Shown: positions 37,726 to 51,300 of the stretch, piece after piece
Layout of the letters: each line of letters opens with the position of its first letter
How positions within the stretch are numbered: the first letter of the stretch is position 1
DNA from: Sphaerolaimus hirsutus
Lineage: Eukaryota > Nematoda > Chromadorea > Monhysterida > Sphaerolaimidae
DNA length: 64,000 nt
Direction: 5' to 3'
Assembly (NCBI GenBank): GCA_964036195.1
Contig: OZ038453.1
Location: forward strand, 8,447,469-8,511,468
Program-made: the position numbers and the translations under genes
The notes under the pieces: model-generated
Told to the model about the DNA's origin: nothing
Databases searched by the model: none
The model's input: the letters and a program-made list of their open reading frames with translations, nothing else

Positions 37726-38185
37726 TCCAGGGGTCACCAATGGGGGGGGGGGTGAGCCAGGGACGTAGCCAGAGTTTTTGAGCGGGGGGGGGGGGCAGAT
37801 TGTATACGGAGCCCGGCAAACGGGGGCCCCTCAAATTTTGCCTCTGCAGTGGGGGAATGGCGCCATTCGTAGGTGTGTCGCCATGGCGCCACTGGCGTTG
37901 GCATTGGTGCCAAAACAGCTGTATATGTCTGTATCTTACAGGCATATACAGCTTACAGGACATACAGCTGACAGGAATTTAGGATTTTTTACTGGGTTTG
38001 AGGCTGCAGTTACGGGTCAATTGAAAATATTTTTTTGTGACGGTAAAATACGCGCTTGCGCGCAAATTTTTTTTTCAAACTGAGACAAAATCGCCTTCTG
38101 GAAGTGCCATTTCTGGCACATTTTTTGGTACGGCCCGGGAAGGGGGGGGCGGCCCCCCCACCCCCCTGGCTACATCCTTGGGGTT
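37726..38185. mobile_element. CAGGGACGTAGCCAG-ended element region
   Basis: CAGGGACGTAGCCAGAG at 37,757 is inverted as CTGGCTACATCCTTGG at about 38,165, with G- and C-runs just inside. CAGGG...CCTTG ends fit hAT-like MITEs. A GGCGCC-rich repeat lies inside. An outer CAGGGGTCACCAATGGGG (37,727) may pair with CCTTTGGAGACCCCTATG (38,762). Confidence 0.5.
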
Positions 38186-38975
38186 AGCCACCAAATCTTA
38201 GGCAAAATTTTTGGCTACCATCCCCTGAACCCCCCCCCCCCCTGAAATCGCCAGCTATCTATCTATCCTGGAGCGATTTTTGAGAAATTAACCCTAATTT
38301 TCACTCAAAATCGCTACTTTTCATACCTATTTATATATTTTCACCATCAAAATCATCAATGTGTATGTCTTATCGCACATCTTCAGCTATTTTTAGCTAT
38401 TTATGTGCTTATGTACCTATTTGTACCTACTCTTAACCTATTTTTAGCTATGTTTCACCTATTTTTAGAGATTTTTTCCCCTTTTAGCTTCTAAACCTCA
38501 AAATAGCCTATATATTGAACCCCCCCAAACGCCCCCCCCCACATTTTTTTCCAGCTATCTATCCCTCTGGAGGAGCAATTTACTATCTATCTGAACCCCC
38601 GCAGGGGTCCAAATCTACAAGACCCCTGCCCCAGATAGCTGGCTGATTTTTTTTTTTGGGGGGGGGGGGGGAGATGTGGGTTCATTCAGGTGATAGTAGC
38701 CAAGGATTTTGTCACCCAGGATAGATGGATAGCTTGATGGGTTTTTTATTTTGGGTACACCCTTTGGAGACCCCTATGCAACTGCATTAAAATTTGATAA
38801 ATACAGGCTGTCTTTTTTTAAATGGTTGATACATACTTGCACATTGTTGTTTTTGTTGTTGTTTGAAAAAATTTGAACACATTGCTATTTATTTACCAAC
38901 TTAAGCTACTTTTGTCACAAAACCACATGAAGCTCAGAGCCCTGGTGATCCTGTTTTTGGTCATATTTTCTTTGT

Positions 38976-39269
38976 ATGGTATTTGCTTGAAAAATTCCAC
39001 CTTGAACAATTCCCCCTCACAAATACTCCCCCATGTTAGATGAGTGAGGAAAAAATTATTACCTTTCAAATAATCCCCCCTTTAGGAATATGATAAATTT
39101 GTTGTGAAAAATTTGAACAAAAATGGCATCTTATGTTGTGTCTACACCAAATTAAATGAAATGGGTTGATAGTAACATGCTTGAAAATTTTGATGAAAAA
39201 TATCCCCTTGAATAAATCCCCCCTTAAAAGGCTGATTCGTTGGAGGAATTATTCTAGCACATACAGTAC
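38976..39269. mobile_element. TACCGTATTTGCTTGAAT-type element
   Basis: ATGGTATTTGCTTGAAAAAT at the left and ATTCTAGCACATACAGTA at the right, with CTTGAATAAATCCCCCC units and the AAATGGGTTGATAGTAACATG centre shared with copies at 2398 and 63,744. Confidence 0.7.
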
Positions 39270-39458
39270 ATGTTATTTTCTCTGTTCTTAAGGTTTTGTT
39301 ATAAACTATAAAAATTATCAACCTGTTGATTGTCCACTTTGCTGTGTAGAGTTGGTAAATAATTGATTTTTTTCTTTTATAATTTTCCCAAAATGCCTAC
39401 TGAATTAGTTTACTACAGTTATGATTGTGGAAATTTTGCACATTGCAGTAGTTGCACT

Positions 39459-39868
39459 TAGGGATGGCCAAAATTTTTTTTAACAACCCTGTTTAAAAAA
39501 ACAACGTTAAAAAAAAGAGTTTTTTAAAAGCTCTCAGATATGGTTATGGGTCAACATATTATAAGTGGTAATTTGTGTCAAAAATACCCATTTTTTGTTG
39601 ACTTGTTAGTATATCGCTTTTTGTGGAATGTTTGTGACTTCAAGTCAATTTTTGCATGGAATAGTGCTTAAATAAGGTTAAAAGAAAAGGCTAATACATT
39701 GGTAATGTGTATGTGAAATTGCACCCTCGCGCGCAAAAAAAATTGCAAAATACCTAATGCTATGTACTAAACATTTTGGCTGCTGTTCTTAAAAAACCGG
39801 TTAAGATGGTTCTGTTAAAAAAACAACAACATTTTTTTAAAGACTTAGAAAAACATCTGCCATCCCTA
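39459..39868. mobile_element. hAT-like non-autonomous transposon, 410 bp
   Basis: Ends TAGGGATGGCCAAAA and ATCTGCCATCCCTA. Flanks GTTGCACT (39451-39458) and GTTGCATT (39869-39876) form an 8-bp target duplication with one mismatch. The interior is full of GTTAAAAAAACAA arms. No transposase. Confidence 0.78.
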
Positions 39869-39876
39869 GTTGCATT

Positions 39877-40490
39877 TAGTTATGCTATTTCCTGCTGCTC
39901 CATCCGTCTATTTCTTGTTATGATATTCATTTTATTATGATTTATTTATTGTTTTGTTAATACTTGGAAATTTTTGCATTTACCTTATGCATAGCAGAAC
40001 AATTTTTGCCAGCAGTTTAAAAAATCAGAGTAGGTGCTGGAAATTTCAAAATTGCCAACCGTAGGCACATATTCTGTTGTTTTTTTTTGCATTCCTTGCA
40101 GTTATTTCAGGAGGCAGACTAGTGGCTGTGCAGTTTACAAGATACAAAATTTGCACTCCTCACACAAGCTATTAGAATTATTTCATTCATTAGCAAGTTT
40201 TGTTAAAATCTTCTGTTATGACTAATGGGGTCAATCCTTTGAACATATAACCATTTTAATGGGCTCATATGAACAATCCTTTGGGTGTTTATCTGATTGC
40301 TATCATGGTCCTGACCATGGTACTGTTGACCTTCATACTAGCCTGTTAAATGCTTGCTGGTCTTCCCAATTGGCTGTTAACAACTGCGTTTGTGGCGCTT
40401 GGGTGCAACTGGCAAGAGCTGGGTCAATTTGGGTCACCAAACAGGTGGTGGACAGGACCATGATTCAATGTTATGAACATTTTGTTGAGC
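39877..40490. other. No gene seen
   Basis: A 92-codon plus-strand frame (40,259-40,537) overlaps an ATGGTCCTGACCATGG hairpin and a decayed palindrome and has no recognisable motif. No acceptor/donor pair encloses protein-like sequence. Confidence 0.4.
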
Positions 40491-40645
40491 AGTGTCCAGG
40501 CAAAATCCCTACAGAAGCTTCTTCCCACACACTGTAAAATGTCACTAGTGTCACCAAAATATCAAATTATCAGTGATATTTGTTTTTACTGTTCATTTGA
40601 GATTTTGGTGATGCTACATAACATTTTACAGGGTGTGAAGCTGGT
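40490..40645. mobile_element. Decayed TGTAAAATG palindrome
   Basis: CACACTGTAAAATGTCACTA and ACATTTTACAGGGTGTGAAG-like arms are inverted around an AT-rich centre; CAGAAGCTTCTTCC pairs with GAAGCTGGTCTCTGC. Family as at 16,986. Confidence 0.45.
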
Positions 40646-40847
40646 CTCTGCATGGCTTGTTAGTTGTTGAAATTTGTTTGAGAAATAATTCTAAAGATGC
40701 TTGTTCAAGTGCAGCTGTAAAAATGCCTTTGGTGCCCTCTCATTCGTGGCTGAGATTTGGATGATTGACAGGTTAGTAGATTTCAATGATGTTTTTGGTG
40801 CTGCTTGGAGGTTTTCTGACATTTGTGGCCTTGAGCCTGTTACAGTG

Positions 40848-40965
40848 TATTTCCCTGACTTGTTCCCCTGACTAGGGAAATAATACCCCCCTCGAATTAA
40901 CCCTTCCTCAAATTTTGCTGGTGAAATAATAAACCTCCATAGGGGTATTTCAAGGTAATACAGTA
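40848..40965. mobile_element. Short TATTTCCCTGA/TATTTCAAGG C-run element
   Basis: GTATTTCCCTGACTTG through GGTATTTCAAGGTAATACAG; a small decayed copy of the TACCGTATTTCCTCGA family. Confidence 0.45.
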
Positions 40966-41187
40966 GTGTATTTTTTTACTTATAATTCTTGTTTAAGGTA
41001 ACTCATTTGTTTTCATGTGTGCTCTGCATTACACAGATCACAAATGCGGTATTTATCATGTAAATACTTATAACACAACTTAGGTGGGGTATTTTGAGAA
41101 GTGGAATTTTTTCCCCAGCTCGTCAGACATGGGGGTATTTCTAGGAGGGGGTTTTTGAAGGGGGAATAATTTCAGGACAATATATAA

Positions 41188-41562
41188 TACTGTATTTCCT
41201 CAAAACACACAGGGGGTTTATTTTTTCAGAGTGGAAATTTTGAGGGGGGTTTATTTCGTAAGAAATTTTCACGAAATTCATAGTAAAGAGTACACTTTTA
41301 TATACACAAAAGAGGTGATCAACATGTCCAAGTAGGGTATATTTGGACATCAACGTCTATCACTACACAAACTAGTACATGTGTAGCTGCTATGCAAACT
41401 GCGACCAATATATACATAATGTACACTGCATACATCATGTGCATTATTCCAGACGGGGGTATTTCGAGCGGGGTATTTTTTCCCCAGCCCAAAAACCCCT
41501 GGGGGTATTTCGAGGGGGGTTTATTCAAGGGGGGGGGGGGGGTAAATCGAGGAAATATGGTA
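41188..41562. mobile_element. TACCGTATTTCCTCGA-type element, 375 bp
   Basis: Ends TACTGTATTTCCTCAAAAC and TCGAGGAAATATGGTA, a G15-class run near the right end, and an inner segment (CTAGTACATGTGTAGCTG) shared with the copy at 10,678 in inverted orientation. Confidence 0.8.
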
Positions 41563-41769
41563 CATAAATTGTCCATAAGGCAATTTTTTTTGTGACTAGA
41601 TTTTACTCAATTAGGAATGCTTGGACATTTGCAAATTGAGTAGACAACCTGGAAATCATGTGCAAAACTTTCCAGCGCATCATGTGCACATTTCAATCTT
41701 TGCTCAAACATGCTTCCATTTACTATTTGTACATCAAAATGTGCCCATCAATGTTAAAATGTATTTTGT

Positions 41770-42330
41770 TAAACTGTGCTTTTAAAAGTACCGATGTGCA
41801 TGAAAAGCGAAAATCCACATGGAAAGCAAAGGTTTGCGCTTCAAAAAGTACCAATATACATTTTGTACTTAAAAAAATACCCATTTTCAATAAAAATGAT
41901 TTCTTTTTAAAGTGTGTTTTTAATAGTATGGATCTACATAAAAAGCAAAGATTTGTGCCTCTAAAAGTGCCAATAAAAAAATAGTCTGCCATAAAAATCT
42001 GTTTTTCAAAATTGTGCTTTTTAAAGTACCTATGTACATCAAATGAAAAGATTTGTGCTTCAAAATGTACAGATGTACAGTTTGTGCTTTAAAAAGTACC
42101 GATCTGCAATAAAAAACTATTTTTCAAAATTGTGCTTTGAAAAGTACCGATATACATAAAATTCAGCTATTTGTGCTTCCATAAAGTACCGATGTACCGT
42201 TTGTACTTCAAAAAGTACAGATCTGCAATAAAAATGAGTTTTTTTAAAGTGTGCTTTTAAAAGTACTGATCTACATAACAAGCAAAGATTTGTGCTTCTA
42301 AAAGTACCGATATACAGTTTGTACTTTAAA
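41770..42330 (+). repeat. Divergent left edge of satellite array 2
   Basis: Copies of a GTGCTTNNAAAAGTACCGAT core recur at irregular 29-61-bp spacing (about 41,775, 41,836, 42,013, 42,054, 42,083, 42,131, 42,170). The sequence between them is unrelated to the 48-bp spacer. Confidence 0.85.
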
Positions 42331-45300
42331 AAGCACCCATCTGCAATCTCAAGTCACTATTCAAGATTGTGCTTCAAAAAGTACTGATCTGCAATCTAAA
42401 TTCACCATTCAAGATTGTGCTTCCAGAAGTACTGATCTGTAATTGAAAGTCACTATTCAAGATTGTGCTTCCAGAAGTACTGATCTGCAATCTCAAGTCA
42501 CCATTCAAGATTGTGCTTCAAGAAGTACCCATCTGCAATCTAAATTCACTATTCAAGATTGTGCTTCCAGAAGTACTGATCTGCAATTGAAAGTCACTAT
42601 TCAAGATTGTGCTTCCAGAAGTACTGATCTGCAATCTAAAGTCACTATTCAAGATTGTGCTTCAAGAAGTACCGATCTGCAATCTAAATTCACTATTCAA
42701 GATTGTGCTTCAAGAAGTACCGATCTGCAATCTAAATTCACTATTCAAGATTGTGCTTCAAGAAGTACCGATCTGCAATCTAAATTCACTGTTCAAGATT
42801 GTGCTTCAAGAAGTACCCATCTGCAATCTCAAGTCACTATTCAAGATTGTGCTTCAAGAAGTACCCGTCTGCAATCTAAATTCACTGCTCAAGATTGTGC
42901 TTCAAGAAGTACCCATCTGCCATCTAAATTCACTATTCAAGATTGTGCTTCAAGAAGTACCCATCTGCAATCTCAAGTCACCATTCAAGATTGTGCTTCC
43001 AGAAGTACTGATCTGCAATCTCAAGTCACTATTCAAGATTGTGCTTCAAGAAGTACCGATCTGCAATCTTAATTCACTGTTCAAGATTGTGCTTCAAGAA
43101 GTACCCATCTGCCATCTAAATTCACTATTCAAGATTGTGCTTCAAGAAGTACCCATCTACAATCTCAAGTCACTATTCAAGATTGTGCTTCAAGAAGTAC
43201 CCATCTGCAATCTCAAGTCACTATTCAAGATTGTGCTTCAAGAAGTACCGATCTGCAATCTAAATTCACTGCTCAAGATTGTGCTTCAAGACGTACCCAT
43301 CTGCAATCTCAAGTCACTATTCAAGATTGTGCTTCAAGAAGTACTGATCTGCAATCTAAATTCACTGCTCAAGATTGTGCTTCAAGAAGTACCCATCTGC
43401 TATCTAAATTCACTATTCAAGATTGTGCTTCAAGAAGTACCCATCTGCAATCTCAAGTCACTATTCAAGATTGTGCTTCAAGAAGTACCGATCTGCAATC
43501 TAAATTCACCATTCAAGATTGTGCTTCCAGAAGTACTGATCTGCAATTGAAAGTCACTATTCAAGATTGTGCTTCCACAAGTACTGATCTGCAATCTCAA
43601 GTCACCATTCAAGATTGTGCTTCAAGAAGTACCCATCTGCAAAATTCACTATTCAAGATTGTGCTTCCAGAAGTACTGATCTGCAATCGAAAGTCACTAT
43701 TCAAGATTGTGCTTCCAGAAGTACCCATCTGCCATCTAAATTCACTATTCAAGATTGTGCTTCAGGAAGTACTCATCTGCCATCTACATTCACCATTCAA
43801 GATTGTGCTTCCAGAAGTACTGATCTGCAATCTCAAGTCACTATTCAAGATTGTGCTTCAAGAAGTACCGATCTGCAATCTAAATTCTCTGTTCAAGATT
43901 GTGCTTCAAGAAGTACCGATCTGCAATCTAAATTCACTGTTCAAGATTGTGCTTCAAGAAGTACCCATCTGCCATCTAAATTCACTGTTCAAGATTGTGC
44001 TTCAAGAAGTACCCATCTGCCATCTAAATTCACTATTCAAGATTGTGCTTCAAGAAGTACCCATCTGCAATCTCAAGTCACTCTTCAAGATTGTGCTTCA
44101 AGAAGTACTGATCTGCAATCTAAATTCACCATTCAAGATTGTGCTTCAAGAAGTACAGATCTGCAGTCTAAATTCACCATTCAAGATTGTGCTTCCAGAA
44201 GTACTGATCTGCAATCTCAAGTCACTATTCAAGATTGTGCTTCAAGAAGTACCGATCTGCAATCTAAATTCACTGTTCAAGATTGTGCTTCAAGAAGTAC
44301 CCATCTGCCATCTAAATTCACTATTCAAGATTGTGCTTCAAGAAGTACCCATCTGCAATCTCAAGTCACCATTCAAGATTGTGCTTCAAGAAGTACAGAT
44401 CTGCAGTCTAAATTCACCATTCAAGATTGTGCTTCCAGAAGTACTGATCTGCAATCTCAAGTCACTATTCAAGATTGTGCTTCAAGAAGTACCGATCTGC
44501 AATCTAAATTCACTGTTCAAGATTGTGCTTCAAGAAGTACCCATCTGCCATCTAAATTCACTATTCAAGATTGTGCTTCAAGAAGTACCCATCTGCAATC
44601 TCAAGTCACTATTCAAGATTGTGCTTCAAGAAGTACCGATCTGCAATCTAAATTCACCATTCAAGATTGTGCTTCAAGAAGTACCCATCTGCCATCTAAA
44701 TTCACTATTCAAGATTGTGCTTCAAGAAGTACCCATCTGCAATCTCAAGTCACCATTCAAGATTGTGCTTGCAGAGTACCGATCTGCATTCTAAAGTCAC
44801 TATTCAAAATTGTGCTTTCAGAAGTACCAATCTGCATTATCTAAAGTCACTATTCAAAATTGTGCTTTCAGAAGTACCGATCTGCATTCTAAAGTCACTA
44901 TTCAAAATTGTGCTTCAAGAAGTACCCATCTGCAATCTCAAGTCACCATTCAAGATTGTGCTTGCAGAGTACCGATCTGCATTCTAAAGTCACTATTCAA
45001 AATTGTGCTTTCAGAAGTACCAATCTGCATTATCTAAAGTCACTATTCAAAATTGTGCTTTCAGAAGTACCGATCTGCATTCTAAAGTCACTATTCAAAA
45101 TTGTGCTTCAAGAAGTACCGATCTGCAATCTAAATTCACCATTCAAGATTGTGCTTCCAGAAGTACTGATCTGCAATTGAAAGTCACTATTCAAGATTGT
45201 GCTTCCAGAAGTACTGATCTGCAATCTCAAGTCACCATTCAAGATTGTGCTTCAAGAAGTACCGATCTGCAATCTAAATTCACTGTTCAAGATTGTGCTT

Positions 45301-48300
45301 CAAGAAGTACCCATCTGCCATCTAAATTCACTATTCAAGATTGTGCTTCAAGAAGTACCCATCTGCAATCTCAAGTCACTATTCAAGATTGTGCTTCCAG
45401 AAGTACTGATCTCCAATCTAAATTCACTATTCAAGATTGTGCTTCAAGAAGTACCCATCTGCCATCTAAATTCACTATTCAAGATTGTGCTTCAAGAAGT
45501 ACCCATCTGCAATCTCAAGTCACCATTCAAGATTGTGCTTGCAGAGTACCGATCTGCATTCTAAAGTCACTATTCAAAATTGTGCTTTCAGAAGTACCAA
45601 TCTGCATTATCTAAAGTCACTATTCAAAATTGTGCTTTCAGAAGTATTGATCTGCATTCTAAAGTCACTATTCAAAATTGTGCTTCAAGAAGTACCGATC
45701 TGCAATCTAAATTCACTATTCAAGATTGTGCTTCCAGAAGTACTGATCTGCAATTGAAAGTCACTATTCAAGATTGTGCTTCCAGAAGTACTGATCTGCA
45801 ATCTCAAGTCACCATTCAAGATTGTGCTTCAAGAAGTACCCATCTGCAAAATTCACTATTCAAGATTGTGCTTCCAGAAGTACTGATCTGCAATCGAAAG
45901 TCACTATTCAAGATTGTGCTTCCAGAAGTACTGATCTCCAATCTAAATTCACTATTCAAGATTGTGCTTCAAGAAGTACCCATCTGCCATCTAAATTCAC
46001 TATTCAAGATTGTGCTTCAAGAAGTACCCATCTGCAATCTCAAGTCACCATTCAAGATTGTGCTTGCAGAGTACCGATCTGCATTCTAAAGTCACTATTC
46101 AAAATTGTGCTTTCAGAAGTACCAATCTGCATTATCTAAAGTCACTATTCAAAATTGTGCTTTCAGAAGTACCGATCTGCATTCTAAAGTCACTATTCAA
46201 AATTGTGCTTCAAGAAGTACCGATCTGCAATCTAAATTCACCATTCAAGATTGTGCTTCCAGAAGTACTGATCTGCAATTGAAAGTCACTATTCAAGATT
46301 GTGCTTCCAGAAGTACTGATCTGCAATCTCAAGTCACCATTCAAGATTGTGCTTCAAGAAGTACCGATCTGCAATCTAAATTCACTGTTCAAGATTGTGC
46401 TTCAAGAAGTACCCATCTGCCATCTAAATTCACTATTCAAGATTGTGCTTCAAGAAGTACCCATCTGCAATCTCAAGTCACTATTCAAGATTGTGCTTCC
46501 AGAAGTACTGATCTCCAATCTAAATTCACTATTCAAGATTGTGCTTCAAGAAGTACCCATCTGCCATCTAAATTCACTATTCAAGATTGTGCTTCAAGAA
46601 GTACCCATCTGCAATCTCAAGTCACCATTCAAGATTGTGCTTGCAGAGTACCGATCTGCATTCTAAAGTCACTATTCAAAATTGTGCTTTCAGAAGTACC
46701 AATCTGCATTATCTAAAGTCACTATTCAAAATTGTGCTTTCAGAAGTATTGATCTGCATTCTAAAGTCACTATTCAAAATTGTGCTTCAAGAAGTACCGA
46801 TCTGCAATCTAAATTCACTATTCAAGATTGTGCTTCCAGAAGTACTGATCTGCAATTGAAAGTCACTATTCAAGATTGTGCTTCCAGAAGTACTGATCTG
46901 CAATCTCAAGTCACCATTCAAGATTGTGCTTCAAGAAGTACCCATCTGCAAAATTCACTATTCAAGATTGTGCTTCCAGAAGTACTGATCTGCAATCGAA
47001 AGTCACTATTCAAGATTGTGCTTCCAGAAGTACTGATCTCCAATCTAAATTCACTATTCAAGATTGTGCTTCAAGAAGTACCCATCTGCCATCTAAATTC
47101 ACTATTCAAGATTGTGCTTCAAGAAGTACCCATCTGCAATCTCAAGTCACCATTCAAGATTGTGCTTGCAGAGTACCGATCTGCATTCTAAAGTCACTAT
47201 TCAAAATTGTGCTTTCAGAAGTACCAATCTGCATTATCTAAAGTCACTATTCAAAATTGTGCTTTCAGAAGTACCGATCTGCATTCTAAAGTCACTATTC
47301 AAAATTGTGCTTCAAGAAGTACCGATCTGCAATCTAAATTCACCATTCAAGATTGTGCTTCCAGAAGTACTGATCTGCAATTGAAAGTCACTATTCAAGA
47401 TTGTGCTTCCAGAAGTACTGATCTGCAATCTCAAGTCACCATTCAAGATTGTGCTTCAAGAAGTACCCATCTGCAAAATTCACTATTCAAGATTGTGCTT
47501 CCAGAAGTACTGATCTGCAATCGAAAGTCACTATTCAAGATTGTGCTTCCAGAAGTACTGATCTCCAATCTAAATTCACTATTCAAGATTGTGCTTCAAG
47601 AAGTACCCATCTGCCATCTAAATTCACTATTCAAGATTGTGCTTCAAGAAGTACCCATCTGCAATCTCAAGTCACCATTCAAGATTGTGCTTGCAGAAGT
47701 ACCGATCTGCATTCTAAAGTCACTATTCAAAATTGTGCTTTCAGAAGTACCGATCTGCATTATCTAAAGTCACTATTCAAAATTGTGCTTTCAGAAGTAC
47801 CGATCTGCATTCTAAAGTCACTATTCAAAATTGTGCTTTCAGAAGTACCCATCTGCCATCTAAATTCACTATTCAAGATTGTGCTTCAAGAAGTACCCAT
47901 CTGCAATCTCAATTCTCAAGTCACCATTCAAGATTGTGCTTCAAGAAGTACCCATCTGCAAAATTCACTATTCAAGATTGTGCTTCCAGAAGTACTGATC
48001 TGCAATCGAAAGTCACTATTCAAGATTGTGCTTCAAGAAGTACCCATCTGCCATCTAAATTCACTATTCAAGATTGTGCTTCCAGAAGTACTGATCTGCA
48101 ATTTCAAGTCACCATTCAAGATTGTGCTTCAAGAAGTACCCATCTGCAAAATTCACTATTCAAGATTGTGCTTCCAGAAGTACTGATCTCCAATCTAAAT
48201 TCACTATTCAACGTTGTGCTTCAAGAAGTACCCATCTGCCATCTAAATTCACTATTCAAGATTGTGCTTCAAGAAGTACCCATCTGCAATCTCAAGTCAC

Positions 48301-51300
48301 CATTCAAGATTGTGCTTGCAGAAGTACCGATCTGCATTCTAAAGTCACTATTCAAAATTGTGCTTTCAGAAGTACCAATCTGCATTCTAAAGTCACTATT
48401 CAAAATTGTGCTTTCAGAAGTACCGATCTGCATTCTAAAGTCACTATTCAAAATTGTGCTTTCAGAAGTACCGATCTGCATTCTAAAGTCACTATTCAAA
48501 ATTGTGCTTTCAGAAGTACCGATCTGCATTCTAAAGTCACTATTCAAAATTGTGCTTTCAGAAGTACCGATCTGCATTGTCTAAAGTCACTATTCAAAAT
48601 TGTGCTTTCAGAAGTACCGATCTGCATTCTAAAGTCACTATTCAAAATTGTGCTTTCAGAAGTACCGATCTGCATTCTAAAGTCACTATTCAAAATTGTG
48701 CTTTCAGAAGTACCAATCTGCATTCTAAAGTCACTATTCAAAATTGTGCTTTCAGAAGTACCCATCTGCCATCTAAATTCACTATTCAAGATTGTGCTTC
48801 AAGAAGTACCCATCTGCAATCTAAATTCACTGTTCAAGATTGTGCTTCAAGAAGTACCCATCTGCCATCTAAATTCACTATTCAAGATTGTGCTTCAAGA
48901 AGTACCCATCTGCCATCTAAATTCACTATTCAAAATTGTGCTTTCAGAAGTACCGATCTGCATTCTAAAGTCACTATTCAAAATTGTGCTTTCAGAAGTA
49001 CCGATCTGCATTCTAAAGTCACTATTCAAAATTGTGCTTTCAGAAGTACCAATCTGCATTCTAAAGTCACTATTCAAAATTGTGCTTTCAGAAGCACCGA
49101 TCTGCATTCTAAAGTCACTATTCAAAAAGTGCTTTCAGAAGTACCGATCTGCATTCTAAAGTCACTATTCAAAATTGTGCTTTCAGAAGTACCGATCTGC
49201 ATTCTAAAGTCACTATTCAAAATTGTGCTTTCAGAAGTACCGATCTGCATTATCTAAAGTCACTATTCAAAATTGTGCTTTCAGAAGTACCGATCTGCAT
49301 TCTAAAGTCACTATTCAAAATTGTGCTTTCAGAAGTACCGATCTGCATTCTAAAGTCACTATTCAAAATTGTGCTTTCAGAAGTACTGATCTGCAATTGA
49401 AAGTCACTATTCAAGATTGTGCTTCCAGAAGTACTGATCTGCAAGCTCAAGTCACCATTCAAGATTGTGCTTCAAGAAGTACCCATCTGCAAAATTCACT
49501 ATTCAAGATTGTGCTTCCAGAAGTACTGATCTGCAATCGAAAGTCACTATTCAAGATTGTGCTTCAAGAAGTACCCATCTGCCATCTAAATTCACTATTC
49601 AAGATTGTGCTTCCAGAAGTACTGATCTGCAATTTCAAGTCACCATTCAAGATTGTGCTTCAAGAAGTACCCATCTGCAAAATTCACTATTCAAGATTGT
49701 GCTTCCAGAAGTACTGATCTCCAATCTAAATTCACTATTCAACGTTGTGCTTCAAGAAGTACCCATCTGCCATCTAAATTCACTATTCAAGATTGTGCTT
49801 CAAGAAGTACCCATCTGCAATCTCAAGTCACCATTCAAGATTGTGCTTGCAGAAGTACCGATCTGCATTCTAAAGTCACTATTCAAAATTGTGCTTTCAG
49901 AAGTACCAATCTGCATTCTAAAGTCACTATTCAAAATTGTGCTTTCAGAAGTACCGATCTGCATTCTAAAGTCACTATTCAAAATTGTGCTTTCAGAAGT
50001 ACCGATCTGCATTCTAAAGTCACTATTCAAAATTGTGCTTTCAGAAGTACCGATCTGCATTCTAAAGTCACTATTCAAAATTGTGCTTTCAGAAGTACCG
50101 ATCTGCATTGTCTAAAGTCACTATTCAAAATTGTGCTTTCAGAAGTACCGATCTGCATTCTAAAGTCACTATTCAAAATTGTGCTTTCAGAAGTACCAAT
50201 CTGCATTCTAAAGTCACTATTCAAAATTGTGCTTTCAGAAGTACCAATCTGCATTCTAAAGTCACTATTCAAAATTGTGCTTTCAGAAGTACCCATCTGC
50301 CATCTAAATTCACTATTCAAGATTGTGCTTCAAGAAGTACCCATCTGCAATCTAAATTCACTGTTCAAGATTGTGCTTCAAGAAGTACCCATCTGCCATC
50401 TAAATTCACTATTCAAGATTGTGCTTCAAGAAGTACCCATCTGCAATCTCAAGTCACCATTCAAGATTGTGCTTCCAGAAGTACTGATATGCAATCTCAA
50501 GTCACTATTCAAGATTGTGCTTCAAGAGGTACCGATCTGCAATCTTAATTCACTGTTCAAGATTGTGCTTCAAGAAGTACCCATCTGCCATCTAAATTCA
50601 CTATTCAAGATTGTGCTTCACGAAGTACCCATCTGCAATCTCAAGTCACTATTCAAGATTGTGCTTCAAGAAGTACCGATCTGCAATCTAAATTCACCAT
50701 TCAAGATTGTGCTTCCAGAAGTACTGATCTGCAATTGAAAGTCACTATTCAAGATTGTGCTTCCAGAAGTACTGATCTGCAATCTCAAGTCACCATTCAA
50801 GATTGTGCTTCAAGAAGTACCCATCTGCAAAATTCACTATTCAAGATTGTGCTTCCAGAAGTACTGATCTGCAATTGAAAGTCACTATTCAAGATTGTGC
50901 TTCCAGAAGTACTGATCTGCAATCTCAAGTCACCATTCAAGATTGTGCTTCAAGAAGTACCCATCTGCAAAATTCACTATTCAAGATTGTGCTTCCAGAA
51001 GTACTGATCTGCAATCGAAAGTCACTATTCAAGATTGTGCTTCCAGAAGTACTGATCTCCAATCTAAATTCACTATTCAAGATTGTGCTTCAAGAAGTAC
51101 CCATCTGCCATCTAAATTCACTATTCAAGATTGTGCTTCAAGAAGTACCCATCTGCAATCTCAAGTCACCATTCAAGATTGTGCTTGCAGAAGTACCGAT
51201 CTGCATTCTAAAGTCACTATTCAAAATTGTGCTTTCAGAAGTACCAATCTGCATTCTAAAGTCACTATTCAAAATTGTGCTTTCAGAAGTACCGATCTGC

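Noticed and set aside
40259-40537. A 92-codon plus-strand frame
   Set aside because: It overlaps small palindromes and a decayed foldback element; no conserved motif or splice support.
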